A model generated the notes under the pieces. The model was not told the DNA's origin, searched no databases, and saw only the letters and a list, made by a program, of their open reading frames with translations. This document shows positions 14,942 through 22,482 of a stretch of DNA of 33,315 bases, in pieces. The DNA comes from an uncultured Clostridia bacterium (GTDB lineage: Bacteria > Bacillota > Clostridia > UMGS1810). A program made the translations under genes and the position numbers. Location of the stretch: the NCBI GenBank assembly GCA_937959315.1, contig CALGRC010000203.1, positions 1-33,315 of the forward strand, read 5' to 3'. Every line of letters starts with the position of its first letter. Within the stretch, counting starts at the first letter, position 1.

Positions 14942-16081
14942 TTGAAATCCAAGCTTCCGTTCCAGCAGCTCGCAAAAACTTCGCTGCTGCTCGCTGCCAT
15001 TTTCTGCCTGGCATTATCGTCCGGCAATGCTATGCAAGCTGCAAAAGACGCCCTATCCACCTGCTTGTACATCTTGCTGCCATCCTTATTCCCATTTTTT
15101 GTCCTATCCCGTATGCTGATAAAATCGGGCGGCGCAGCACTGCTGGGGCGTATTTGCGACCGCATCATGCGTCCGCTGTTTAATATTAACGGCAACGGCG
15201 CATCAGCTTTTATTCTCGGCATTATCAGCGGCTATCCTGTCGGCGCCAAAACTGTCACAGAGTTATATCGAGAAAAAGCGCTGTCCAAACCGGAAGCAGA
15301 AAACCTACTTTGCTTTTCCAATAATTCTGGCCCATTATTCATCCTTGGCGCCGTCGGAACTGGCATGCTTGTAAACCGCCATGCTGGCATTTTGCTGTAC
15401 ATTGTCCACGTACTTGCTTCCGTTTCAGTGGGTGTCCTGCTGCGGTTTACCATCCCTTCCTCCAGCATCCGTACATTGGCGGCACAGCGCCGCAGCAGTA
15501 GGGATATCTTCACCTCATCAGTTGAAGACAGCATCATCACCCTGCTGCACGTTTTTGGCTATGTGATTTTCTTTGCAGTTGTTATGCAGTTGCTCCAGGA
15601 CTACCATTGCATTGCAATCCTCACACATATGCTGTCTGCTGTCAACCTTCCCAGCGAAGTGACCCAGGCGCTTGCCTGCGGCGCACTGGAATTAACCACT
15701 GTTATCAAAATGCTGAGCGGGGCAACTGCTGTCCCGCTCAGCATAAAACTGGTTTTTATCTCCGCCATTTTAGGTTGGGCCGGCCTGTCGGTACACTTTC
15801 AAGTCAAAGGCATTTTATCCGGTAGCGGCTTATCGTTTTCCAAATACCTTATCGGCAAAGGGCTTCACGCTGCAATAGCCGCCATTTATACCGCAATTGC
15901 AATATATATCATCAAACCGGATACGCCCGCTTTTGCACTGCCTGCCTTCATGATACCAGCGCAAAATTTTGAAACGCCGTTTTATTTCCTGATTTTAACC
16001 CTTATCATTTTATTGTTTTATACCATCCAGGTCACGGGTTTAACTGGTAAACGGAAAAGGCCAGTACAAAAGCATACATAA
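14942..16081 (+). CDS. ylbJ: sporulation integral membrane protein YlbJ-like
   Basis: This 379-aa polytopic membrane protein has nucleoside-recognition (Gate) domain features. Hydrophobic segments run throughout, and there are conserved-looking turns ILGIISGYPVGAKTV and FSNNSGPLFILGAVG (about residues 95-150). These match YlbJ of Bacillus, a mother-cell membrane protein needed for spore cortex formation. The start is TTG 14942, 8 bases after ggagg; the upstream GTG at 14933 lies on that ribosome binding site. It is divergent from yqfC. Its last 50 bases overlap the 3' end of tspO on the other strand. A 13-base dyad CCAAT-ATA-ATTGG lies upstream at 14904-14916. Confidence 0.88.
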   Translation: MKSKLPFQQLAKTSLLLAAIFCLALSSGNAMQAAKDALSTCLYILLPSLFPFFVLSRMLIKSGGAALLGRICDRIMRPLFNINGNGASAFILGIISGYPVGAKTVTELYREKALSKPEAENLLCFSNNSGPLFILGAVGTGMLVNRHAGILLYIVHVLASVSVGVLLRFTIPSSSIRTLAAQRRSSRDIFTSSVEDSIITLLHVFGYVIFFAVVMQLLQDYHCIAILTHMLSAVNLPSEVTQALACGALELTTVIKMLSGATAVPLSIKLVFISAILGWAGLSVHFQVKGILSGSGLSFSKYLIGKGLHAAIAAIYTAIAIYIIKPDTPAFALPAFMIPAQNFETPFYFLILTLIILLFYTIQVTGLTGKRKRPVQKHT

Positions 16082-16520
16082 GCCACACCAGATAAACCAG
16101 CACGATGACGCCTGCCAAACGGCGGATCCGGTAAAACTGAAATGCCGTGATTGCCGCCAGTATCAACATCATGCCCAGCCAAATAACTGCAAACCCGTAT
16201 AATTCCCACCGGAAAAAAATAGGCAGCCACAAGACGTTTGCCGCAATCCCCAAAATATAATAAAACAACGCTTCCCGTACGCCAGGTTGATGTATTCCCG
16301 CTGAAAAGACCAGATAGGCTGCAAATCCCAAAAGTAAATATAAAATTGTCCAAACAGCAGGAAACAATGCTGCCGGCGGAGCAAATTCCGGCTTTATCAA
16401 ATTAGCATATGCCGTCTGTACATCGCCTGCCAGCAGGCTGCTGAATATCCCTGCCGCCAAAGTCCCCAGCATCCAAATAGCCAATTCTTTCCATTTTTTT
16501 AGATTTACCGCCTGAATCAT
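16032..16520 (-). CDS. TspO/MBR family tryptophan-rich membrane protein
   Basis: This 162-aa membrane protein has five hydrophobic segments and the TspO signature: KPEFAPPAALFPAVWTILY at about residues 45-64, with a later NVLWLPIFF. TspO proteins bind porphyrins and related ligands and act as sensors or transporters; its role in this organism is unknown. ATG 16520 follows aaggag at good spacing and begins the family-like N-terminus; the open frame extends 25 codons further without support. The gene ends inside ylbJ, convergent with it. Confidence 0.9.
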   Translation of the reverse strand: MIQAVNLKKWKELAIWMLGTLAAGIFSSLLAGDVQTAYANLIKPEFAPPAALFPAVWTILYLLLGFAAYLVFSAGIHQPGVREALFYYILGIAANVLWLPIFFRWELYGFAVIWLGMMLILAAITAFQFYRIRRLAGVIVLVYLVWLMYAFVLAFSVYQLNP

Positions 16521-16596
16521 ATCCGCACACTCCTTTTTGGCCGGCAGACATGCTGCCGCATTTGTACATATATATGCAGCGCAGCGCGCGGACATG

Positions 16597-16636
16597 AAAA
16601 AAGCCGCCCGGCAACAAAAGCCGGGCGGCTTTTTCT
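16597..16636 (-). terminator. rho-independent terminator of the yabE-like gene
   Basis: A very GC-rich stem (aaaagccgcccggc with gccgggcggctttt) and a short aacaaaa-type loop lie 3 bases after the stop at 16639. T runs flank both sides, so it may also act from the other strand. Confidence 0.88.
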
Positions 16637-16638
16637 TT

Positions 16639-17670
16639 TTACTCTAAAATATAGACTTTTGCTGTTCGTCTTCCAAAATTCCGTACTTCAGACGCCGTAG
16701 GGAAAAACAGGTCAACCTTGTTGCCCTTAATTGCCCCGCCGGTGTCTTCTGCCACCGCATAGCCATATACCCAACTGCCATTGTCCGCTTCAATATACAA
16801 ACGCGAACCAAGCGGGATTACCCGCGGGTCAACTGCTACCGTTCCCCGCTTACAATAGGTCCCGGTCGCCGTAATCCCATGCCCTGGCTGTCCCGGATAT
16901 TTGCCGGTACTCTCATATGACAAGTCGTATGCCGTCGCCGTGCAGGTTAACACCTTAGAATACCGGAAATTATCCCCGCGCGAGGTCAATACATAATCTT
17001 TTGTGCCATATTCCACAATTTTCGTAACTGGCTCTGTTACTACCGTTTCTTCTACTAAAGTACTATCCTGTTCCACGCCATCGCAATATGTTACTTCATA
17101 TTTTTGTACCTTCACACCTTCCTGTCCTTGTTGGATAATCTTTGTGACGCCTTTATCCAACTGTGCATTTGCCCGTTGCTCCGTCTCATAAGGGATGGAT
17201 GCATTTTCCTCCCGCATTTGCTTTTCCACCCGCGTCACAATAAGTTCCATATTGGGGATAATTTCATCTTCCAGCCGGGCGCTGAGCATGTCATCCTGAT
17301 TTAATACAACGCCTGCATCATCCAAAAATTCTGTCACTGTATCGGCTGCCGTCAAATACTGCTTAGACTCTCCCAACTCTACTACCGAAACCGGGACAGC
17401 CCGTTTTACAATAATTTGATCCACATCCCCGACCTGCGTTTCCTGGGCAGGCGTCACACGGTCAAACTCCCCAACCGCAATCCGCTGTTCATCCAGCACC
17501 TCACCGACCGTCGCTTTCATGGTATGGACAGTGAGCGTGTTGCCATCATACAAAATCTGTACCTGCCGAAAAGACGCCGCATAAACTGTGACAACTGCCG
17601 CCAGGATAACCAAAACCGTTACAATGGCAATGAGCTGTTTGTGTTTCTTGGTCATGTTCTGAAGAACCAT
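16639..17670 (-). CDS. YabE-like cell-wall protein with G5 and 3D domains
   Basis: This 343-aa exported protein has an N-terminal signal anchor (hydrophobic about residues 13-31). Two DUF348-type repeats follow ('VQILYDGNTLTVHTMKATVGE' region and a second near residue 90-120), then a G5 domain (about 150-235). A C-terminal 3D domain contains GTVAVDPRVIPLGSRLYIE and AEDTGGAIKGNKVDLFF, with the family aspartates. The architecture equals Bacillus YabE and the Rpf-like/MltA-fold wall lytic enzymes that cut peptidoglycan glycan strands. ATG 17670 follows taggagg. The promoter is at 17759-17788 and the terminator at 16597-16636, so the gene is monocistronic. Confidence 0.9.
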   Translation of the reverse strand: MVLQNMTKKHKQLIAIVTVLVILAAVVTVYAASFRQVQILYDGNTLTVHTMKATVGEVLDEQRIAVGEFDRVTPAQETQVGDVDQIIVKRAVPVSVVELGESKQYLTAADTVTEFLDDAGVVLNQDDMLSARLEDEIIPNMELIVTRVEKQMREENASIPYETEQRANAQLDKGVTKIIQQGQEGVKVQKYEVTYCDGVEQDSTLVEETVVTEPVTKIVEYGTKDYVLTSRGDNFRYSKVLTCTATAYDLSYESTGKYPGQPGHGITATGTYCKRGTVAVDPRVIPLGSRLYIEADNGSWVYGYAVAEDTGGAIKGNKVDLFFPTASEVRNFGRRTAKVYILE

Positions 17671-17758
17671 ATCCGCCTCCTAATTTCCCTTCACGCCGCA
17701 AGGCGTTCCAAAAAGTTTCACTGCTCTTTTGGCAAAAGTCAATCGTTGGGCTGGCTAC

Positions 17759-17788
17759 ATTCTAAAGGATTTCGCTGCCATTTGTCAA
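17759..17788 (-). promoter_or_regulatory. sigma-A promoter of the yabE-like gene
   Basis: The minus strand reads TTGACA (17783-17788), an 18-base spacer and TAGAAT (17759-17764). The leader of about 80 bases holds a small hairpin acgcc-ttgc-ggcgt near 17691-17707 but no c-di-AMP riboswitch signature. Confidence 0.6.
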
Positions 17789-17789
17789 A

Positions 17790-18061
17790 TTGCAACCCAT
17801 AATTTTCCAAAAAATAATAGGCACTTTTACCAAATTGAATAGTATTTTTTCCTAATATTATAATTTTATACCAGATTATGAAATATAATCCAAAACTGCC
17901 TGGTAGGCAGTTATCATCAATATATGAAGATGTCAAAGAAAAATTACAAAAGTATTACAAATAAATTTCTTTTGTGTAATTTATACAAAAATAAATGTAA
18001 TATATTGTAAAACAAAAAGGATTGCTGTTGATTTTCTTGTATTTCCCAGCTTTTTCACGCC
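17790..18061. other. AT-rich intergenic region with inverted repeats
   Basis: No credible gene lies here. A perfect dyad AACTGCC-TGGTA-GGCAGTT occupies 17894-17912. A longer imperfect inverted repeat pairs AAATTACAAAAG (17941-17952) with CTTTTGTGTAATTT (17969-17982). These may be operators or transcript ends; there is no T-tract terminator signature. Confidence 0.35.
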
Positions 18062-18090
18062 TTGCAAACATGCGCAGCCTATGCTACAAT
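18062..18090 (+). promoter_or_regulatory. sigma-A promoter of the GNAT gene
   Basis: TTGCAA (18062-18067), a 17-base spacer and TACAAT (18085-18090) lie 35 bases before the ATG at 18125. Confidence 0.6.
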
Positions 18091-18124
18091 ACAATTGTTA
18101 TGCAAGAACACTGGGGGACGGGTT

Positions 18125-18637
18125 ATGAAACTGTACACCAAACGGTTAACTCTTATACCGCTTTCGCTCACGCAATTTTCCATATATCTACAAAATCCCG
18201 TTATGCTGGAAAAAGCCATGGGGCTTCGCCCTTCCGGCCATCCAATCCCTGCTTATGCACGCCAGGCGATGGAATGGCACTATTGGATGGCAGCAGAGCA
18301 ACCGGATGCTTTTTTGTGGTTTACCAATTGGCAAATTATATGGACTGCTGAAAACCGTTCCGTCGGTTATGCCTGTTTTCAAGGCCCGCCTGCAGCCCCA
18401 GCACAAATGGTTGAATTGGGTTACCATATCCATCTTCCGTACCGCCGCAATGGCTATATGACGGAAGCTGCCTGCAAACTATGCGACTGGGCGCTGGAAC
18501 AGCCAATGGTCAGGGGGGTTTTTGCCCAGACGGAATTGGGCAACTATCCATCAGAGGGCGTTTTGCAACGCTGCGGTATGAAGTTGGAACATGCTGGAGA
18601 TGGGATCGGATGCTGGGTCAAATATAAATCACAATAA
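18125..18637 (+). CDS. GNAT-family N-acetyltransferase
   Basis: This 170-aa protein has the RimJ/RimL-like N-terminus KLYTKRLTLIPLS and the acetyl-CoA pyrophosphate-binding segment HLPYRRNGYMTEAA (about residues 103-116, R-R-N-G-Y-M). The later ELGNYPSEGVLQRCGMKLE matches motif B of GNAT proteins. These enzymes transfer acetyl from acetyl-CoA to an amine; the substrate is not evident. ATG 18125 follows ggggacgg and lies after the promoter at 18062-18090, which excludes the start at 18062. It is monocistronic, with no close partner gene. Confidence 0.85.
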   Translation: MKLYTKRLTLIPLSLTQFSIYLQNPVMLEKAMGLRPSGHPIPAYARQAMEWHYWMAAEQPDAFLWFTNWQIIWTAENRSVGYACFQGPPAAPAQMVELGYHIHLPYRRNGYMTEAACKLCDWALEQPMVRGVFAQTELGNYPSEGVLQRCGMKLEHAGDGIGCWVKYKSQ

Positions 18638-18671
18638 AAATATAAAATATATTCCGAAATATAGACAAATA

Positions 18672-18680
18672 TGTTATAAT
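18672..18680 (+). promoter_or_regulatory. extended -10 promoter before the CpXC gene
   Basis: TGTTATAAT is an extended -10 element (TG at 18672, TATAAT at 18675-18680), with only a weak -35. It lies 54 bases before the TTG start at 18734. Confidence 0.45.
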
Positions 18681-18733
18681 ATGTTAGGCTAATTACATAC
18701 GATACTGATTTCAAAAAGTAAGGTGATGTTTTT

Positions 18734-19378
18734 TTGAATAAAACAAGCTTCCGCACCAGATGCCCCGGATGCAGGAAATTAATCGCCGTGATTGAACCGC
18801 CAATCACAAGCTTCCATTTATCATATAGCCAGGAATTGCTGCAACAAGTTATCAGCGGGAAATTTAACCAGGTATTTTGTTCAAACTGCAAAAAGTTATT
18901 CCGGCACGAAGTAGAACTTTTTTTGTTTCACGAAATCAACCAGTATGCCATATTGGCAGATGCGCGGAAAGAAAAGGACATCATACGCGGAAATACAGAA
19001 CTATTGCAGTTATTTGGGCATACGCAATTCCGGTTCCGCGCAGTTCGGTTTGCCATAGAAGCCATAGAAAAAGTGCGGATATTTGAAGACGGATGGGATG
19101 ACAGAGCACTTGAACTGCTCAAATTTGATTTTTGTCCGCAGGATATAAAGGAAAATAAAAAAACCAACCTATTATTGTACGACGGTACTACCCAGGATTC
19201 CATCTCATTTTGTGTATTGGATGATTTTGATCAGCCGACAGATATGAGGTTTGACGTGCCGATAGAGCAGTACCAGGCCTATGCCGCCCGGTTTTCCCCA
19301 GAATCTTTAGACAGTCCGGCCATCTGTTGGAAACGTATTGACATAGATTGGGCAGAGGCACAATCGGAAACTAAATAG
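18734..19378 (+). CDS. CpXC domain zinc-ribbon protein
   Basis: This 214-aa cytoplasmic protein has two cysteine pairs: CPGC at 10-13 and CSNC at 49-52. The spacing and the 'ELLQQVISGKFNQVFCSNC' region match the CpXC domain, a predicted zinc-binding module of unknown function; LFRHEVELFLFHEINQYAIL follows as in that family. The C-terminal 130 residues (from about 85) are a mixed helical then strand-rich part that I do not recognise. The start is a TTG after aaggtga. It has its own promoter and no obvious operon partner; the GNAT gene is 96 bases upstream and the CmpB-like gene 122 bases downstream, each with its own promoter. Confidence 0.72.
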   Translation: MNKTSFRTRCPGCRKLIAVIEPPITSFHLSYSQELLQQVISGKFNQVFCSNCKKLFRHEVELFLFHEINQYAILADARKEKDIIRGNTELLQLFGHTQFRFRAVRFAIEAIEKVRIFEDGWDDRALELLKFDFCPQDIKENKKTNLLLYDGTTQDSISFCVLDDFDQPTDMRFDVPIEQYQAYAARFSPESLDSPAICWKRIDIDWAEAQSETK

Positions 19379-19429
19379 CCCTTTTTGCCTGGCTAGCGCC
19401 ATTTTTTCCGATACTTTATACAATAGTTA

Positions 19430-19458
19430 TTGCCACTGCCAGCGTTTTATGGTATCAT
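19430..19458 (+). promoter_or_regulatory. sigma-A promoter of the CmpB-like gene
   Basis: TTGCCA (19430-19435), a 17-base spacer and TATCAT (19453-19458) lie 42 bases before the start at 19501. Confidence 0.55.
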
Positions 19459-19500
19459 GGGAACAACAAATTACGACAATTACCGTATGGGAGGATGTCT

Positions 19501-20256
19501 ATGAGTACCAATAATACGCTGGAGCATAAACCCCAAAAGACAGAGCAGCCCCCATTGCCAACGGTTCCATCCTCCCAAAAGCCCTTTGCTGCCGGCATGG
19601 GATACTATAAGCTCTTTTGGTTTTTTATGATTGGAAGCTTTTTGGGCGTAATTGTGGAACTCATCTATTGCCTGGCCACAAAACATACGGTTGAAAGCAG
19701 GGCCGGCGTTATTTATGGGCCGTTTAACCCGGTTTATGGGTTTGGCGCTGTTTTAATGGCGCTGCTCCTAGGCAGGCTAGCCAATAAACGCGATATTTGG
19801 ATTTTTTTCAGCGCAATGCTGGTAGGTGGCCTATTTGAATATGTTTGCAGCCTTTGGCAGGAACTTTCCCTTGGGACTGTATCGTGGGAATACAGCCATA
19901 CGCCGTTTAATCTGGATGGCCGGACCAATTTGATGTTTTCTTTCTTTTGGGGTATCCTGGGGCTTTTTTGGGTAAAAGACCTCTTCCCGCGGATTTCCCG
20001 GTTAATTGAACGGATCCCAAAGAAAATCGGTATCCCGCTCACCTGGTTTTTTACCGTTTTTATGGCCATTGATATGGGAATTTCCTGGATGGCTGTTGAC
20101 CGCCAGGTGCAGCGCCATCATGGTATTCCGCCGCAAAATACAATTGATATTTTTTTAGATCAAAAATATCCTGATGAGTATTTGAAAAAAATTTATCCCC
20201 ATATGATTTTTGTCAACCAAACAACCGACTTGCACAACCGCTGTGAAAACAATTAA
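19501..20256 (+). CDS. putative ABC transporter permease, CmpB-like membrane protein
   Basis: This 251-aa protein has a hydrophilic proline-rich N-terminus of about 35 residues and then five hydrophobic segments. GVIYGPFNPVYGFG (about residues 70-83) and SWEYSHTPFNLDGR (about 128-141) are hallmarks of the ABC_trans_CmpB family. These are annotated as putative ABC permeases, but no ATPase or binding-protein gene is near, so transport is not shown. ATG 19501 lies 6 bases after gggagg; the ATG at 19495 abuts that ribosome binding site. It is monocistronic between a promoter and a terminator. Confidence 0.82.
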   Translation: MSTNNTLEHKPQKTEQPPLPTVPSSQKPFAAGMGYYKLFWFFMIGSFLGVIVELIYCLATKHTVESRAGVIYGPFNPVYGFGAVLMALLLGRLANKRDIWIFFSAMLVGGLFEYVCSLWQELSLGTVSWEYSHTPFNLDGRTNLMFSFFWGILGLFWVKDLFPRISRLIERIPKKIGIPLTWFFTVFMAIDMGISWMAVDRQVQRHHGIPPQNTIDIFLDQKYPDEYLKKIYPHMIFVNQTTDLHNRCENN

Positions 20257-20291
20257 AAAAGAGCCCGGATTTTTATTTGCCGGGCTCTTTT
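20255..20291. terminator. bidirectional terminator between the CmpB-like gene and ferritin
   Basis: The stem aaaagagcccgg pairs with ccgggctctttt around an AT loop. It lies between convergent stops at 20256 and 20303, and T runs occur on both strands. Confidence 0.85.
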
Positions 20292-20302
20292 GCTATGATC
20301 TT

Positions 20303-20815
20303 TTATGCATCCGCTGCCGGCGCAGTATAGGTACGGGTTGCATATTCTGCATTGAGCAGATATAACCCTTTGGCATCATGGCCAAACAGCTCATATTTTT
20401 TACAGAGGTCAGAGGCATTTTTTTCTTCTTCCCCCTGTTCTTTGATAAACCAATCCAAAAATTGCAGCGTTTTATAATCATGCTCCGCCATGGCAGCCGC
20501 ATAAATATCATTAATAGAAGCCGTAATAAACCGCTCATGCTCCAATGCAGCCAGCAACGGTGCTTTCACATCTTCAAATGCTTCTGTCGGCGCAGCAATT
20601 GCATCCAAACGGACACGGGTGCCATCCTCTATGAGATACGACCGAATCATCATTGCATGATCACGTTCTTCCTGCGCCTGGATGGAAAACCAGTTTGCAA
20701 ACCCATCTAAATCTTGATCCTCATAATAATTTGCAATGGCAAGATACAAATATGCTGAATAGAATTCTTTTGCAATTTGTTCATTGAGCATTGACGCAAT
20801 TTTTTCATTTACCAT
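20303..20815 (-). CDS. ferritin (FtnA-like, non-heme)
   Basis: This 170-aa four-helix iron-storage protein shows ferroxidase ligands E17, E50 and H53 (EERDHA), E94 and the E126-E130 region (EQGEEE). MVNEKIASMLNEQIAKEFYS is the usual first helix. It oxidises Fe(II) and stores iron in a 24-mer shell. ATG 20815 follows aaggggaa. It lies 48 bases after the RNase Z gene on the same strand and may be co-transcribed, with a terminator after it. Confidence 0.94.
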   Translation of the reverse strand: MVNEKIASMLNEQIAKEFYSAYLYLAIANYYEDQDLDGFANWFSIQAQEERDHAMMIRSYLIEDGTRVRLDAIAAPTEAFEDVKAPLLAALEHERFITASINDIYAAAMAEHDYKTLQFLDWFIKEQGEEEKNASDLCKKYELFGHDAKGLYLLNAEYATRTYTAPAADA

Positions 20816-20863
20816 ACAGCATTCCCCTTTCTGCATTATAATAACCTTTTCCTATCTTTTCCG

Positions 20864-21766
20864 TCAGATGGACTTCCGAAGCCCATCCTGCCCCAGCCTT
20901 GTGTGAGGAAAAACCGACTTGGCCGCATTTAAAAACTCCGCCGGATGCTGCAGCGCCGGACTATAATGCGTAAGCCAAAGCTCTTTTGCCCCTGCTTCCG
21001 CCGCCAATGACGCCGCATCCGAAAACAGCATATGACCTTTTTCCTGCATTTTTGCGCGCATATCGGCATCGCCGTACATTCCCTCACAAATCATCAAATC
21101 CACATCCCTGGCTAACGCCGCAACAGCCTTAACCGGGCGCGAATCGGTACAATATGCAACGCACAGCGGGGCGCGTGCGCCGTCCAGCACCATTTCCGGT
21201 AATATAGTCCTTCCGTCTACCACCACCTTTTCCCCTGCATGCAGCCATTTATAATAAGGTTTTGGAATACCCAGCGCCTCTGCTTTTTGCGGATTAAACA
21301 CCGGCTTGCGCCAAAGTTCCGCACGATATCCAAAACATGGCACACGATGATCCAAAGGCAAACTAGATATATGCAAGCCGGCCATCTCCAGCGGTTGTGC
21401 CGTCCCTGTCCCGCCGAGCTCCAACAGCCGGATTTCAAATGGCAATGCCGCCGCAATGACCAGCAAGCTAGAAACTACATGCTTCAATCCCCGCGGTCCA
21501 ACAATTGTCAGCGGCGAAGTCTTGCCCTGGTTTCCCAGCGTCAGCATAAGCCCCGGCAGCCCGGCTACATGGTCTGCGTGGAAATGGGTCAGCAGCAGCG
21601 CCTCCAAGCGGCTCATCTTGCACCCGGCAGCAGATAACGCAACCTGCGTCCCCTCGCCGCAGTCAATCAGCACCGCCTTTCCTTCTGCCTCTATCCAGCA
21701 GCAAGTTAAAAACCGCCCCGGCAATGGGGCCATGCCGCCGGTCCCCGGCAGACATATGTCCAGCAT
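20864..21766 (-). CDS. rnz: ribonuclease Z-like metallo-beta-lactamase-fold protein
   Basis: This 300-aa protein carries the metal motif THFHADHVAGLPG (HFHADH at 61-66), DHRVPCFGYRA and YCTDSRP further on, and LTHYSPAL near the C-terminus. These correspond in order to RNase Z, which removes the 3' trailer of tRNA precursors; length (about 300) also fits. The canonical motif is HLHGDH, so HFHADH is a modest variant, and a different MBL-fold hydrolase is possible. The one tRNA gene in this window lacks an encoded CCA, consistent with a need for such an enzyme. ATG 21766 follows aaaggtgtgg. It is divergent from ppa. Confidence 0.82.
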   Translation of the reverse strand: MLDICLPGTGGMAPLPGRFLTCCWIEAEGKAVLIDCGEGTQVALSAAGCKMSRLEALLLTHFHADHVAGLPGLMLTLGNQGKTSPLTIVGPRGLKHVVSSLLVIAAALPFEIRLLELGGTGTAQPLEMAGLHISSLPLDHRVPCFGYRAELWRKPVFNPQKAEALGIPKPYYKWLHAGEKVVVDGRTILPEMVLDGARAPLCVAYCTDSRPVKAVAALARDVDLMICEGMYGDADMRAKMQEKGHMLFSDAASLAAEAGAKELWLTHYSPALQHPAEFLNAAKSVFPHTRLGQDGLRKSI

Positions 21767-21784
21767 GATTCCACACCTTTCTGC

Positions 21785-21813
21785 TTGATTTTTCCATTTT
21801 TATCTGATATAAT
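21785..21813 (+). promoter_or_regulatory. sigma-A promoter of ppa
   Basis: TTGATT (21785-21790), a 17-base spacer and a perfect TATAAT (21808-21813) lie about 100 bases upstream of the ppa ATG. Confidence 0.6.
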
Positions 21814-21911
21814 TAAACCCTTAAAACCTATGGTACTAAGATAATCCCTATAAAAAAGCGGTTAATAAACTTGATTCTGTGGCATCATCTTATCAAAGGA
21901 GGTTTTTTATC

Positions 21912-22445
21912 ATGAACATCTGGCATGACATAAATGCCGACCGCATATCCCCCACTGATTTTATTTCGGTCATTGAAATTTCCAAAGGCAGCAAGAAAAA
22001 ATATGAATTGGACAAGGAAACCGGCTTAATTATCTTAGACCGCATTCTTTATACCTCTACCCGTTACCCCGCTAATTATGGGTTTATCCCCCGTACATTT
22101 GGAGACGACGACGACCCGCTTGATGTCCTGCTTCTTTGCTCCGAATCGCTGGAACCGCTCACCTTGGCGCGCAGTTATCCCATAGGCCTCATCCGCATGA
22201 TGGACAACGGACGCAGTGACGAAAAAATCATTGCCATCCCCTTTAACGACCCCACTTACAATGTCTACTCAGATATTTCCCAGCTCCCACAACACATATT
22301 TGAAGAAATGCGCCACTTTTTTACCGTTTACAAGGAACTGGAACACAAACAAACCGCCGTAGATGAAATCAGCGGCCCGCAGGAAGCGGTTGCGGTCGTA
22401 AAACAGGCCATTGCAAACTATCAGAATAAATTTGGAAATTCATAA
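21912..22445 (+). CDS. ppa: inorganic pyrophosphatase (family I)
   Basis: This 177-aa soluble enzyme hydrolyses pyrophosphate to phosphate. The metal-binding signature is GDDDDPLDVL (about residues 64-73), preceded by YPANYGFIPRT (52-62), both typical of family I. KYELDKETG near residue 31 is also conserved. ATG 21912 follows aaaggagg. Coexistence of this enzyme with pyruvate phosphate dikinase, which can use PPi, is notable because both draw on the same PPi pool. It is monocistronic between a promoter and a terminator. Confidence 0.96.
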   Translation: MNIWHDINADRISPTDFISVIEISKGSKKKYELDKETGLIILDRILYTSTRYPANYGFIPRTFGDDDDPLDVLLLCSESLEPLTLARSYPIGLIRMMDNGRSDEKIIAIPFNDPTYNVYSDISQLPQHIFEEMRHFFTVYKELEHKQTAVDEISGPQEAVAVVKQAIANYQNKFGNS

Positions 22446-22477
22446 AGGGAAAGGGCTTCCATCAGCCCTTTCCTTTT
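22444..22477. terminator. bidirectional terminator between ppa and ddh
   Basis: The stem aaagggaaagggct with agccctttcctttt lies between convergent stops at 22445 and 22483, with T runs on both strands. Confidence 0.8.
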
Positions 22478-22482
22478 AATTT

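Noticed and set aside
17671..17760. c-di-AMP riboswitch before the yabE-like gene
   Set aside because: This RNA often precedes wall-hydrolase genes, but the leader is only about 80 bases and lacks its conserved segments.
17739..17936. 65-codon minus-strand ORF in the gap before the yabE-like gene
   Set aside because: It has no ribosome binding site, an unusual aromatic-rich composition, and overlaps the yabE promoter.
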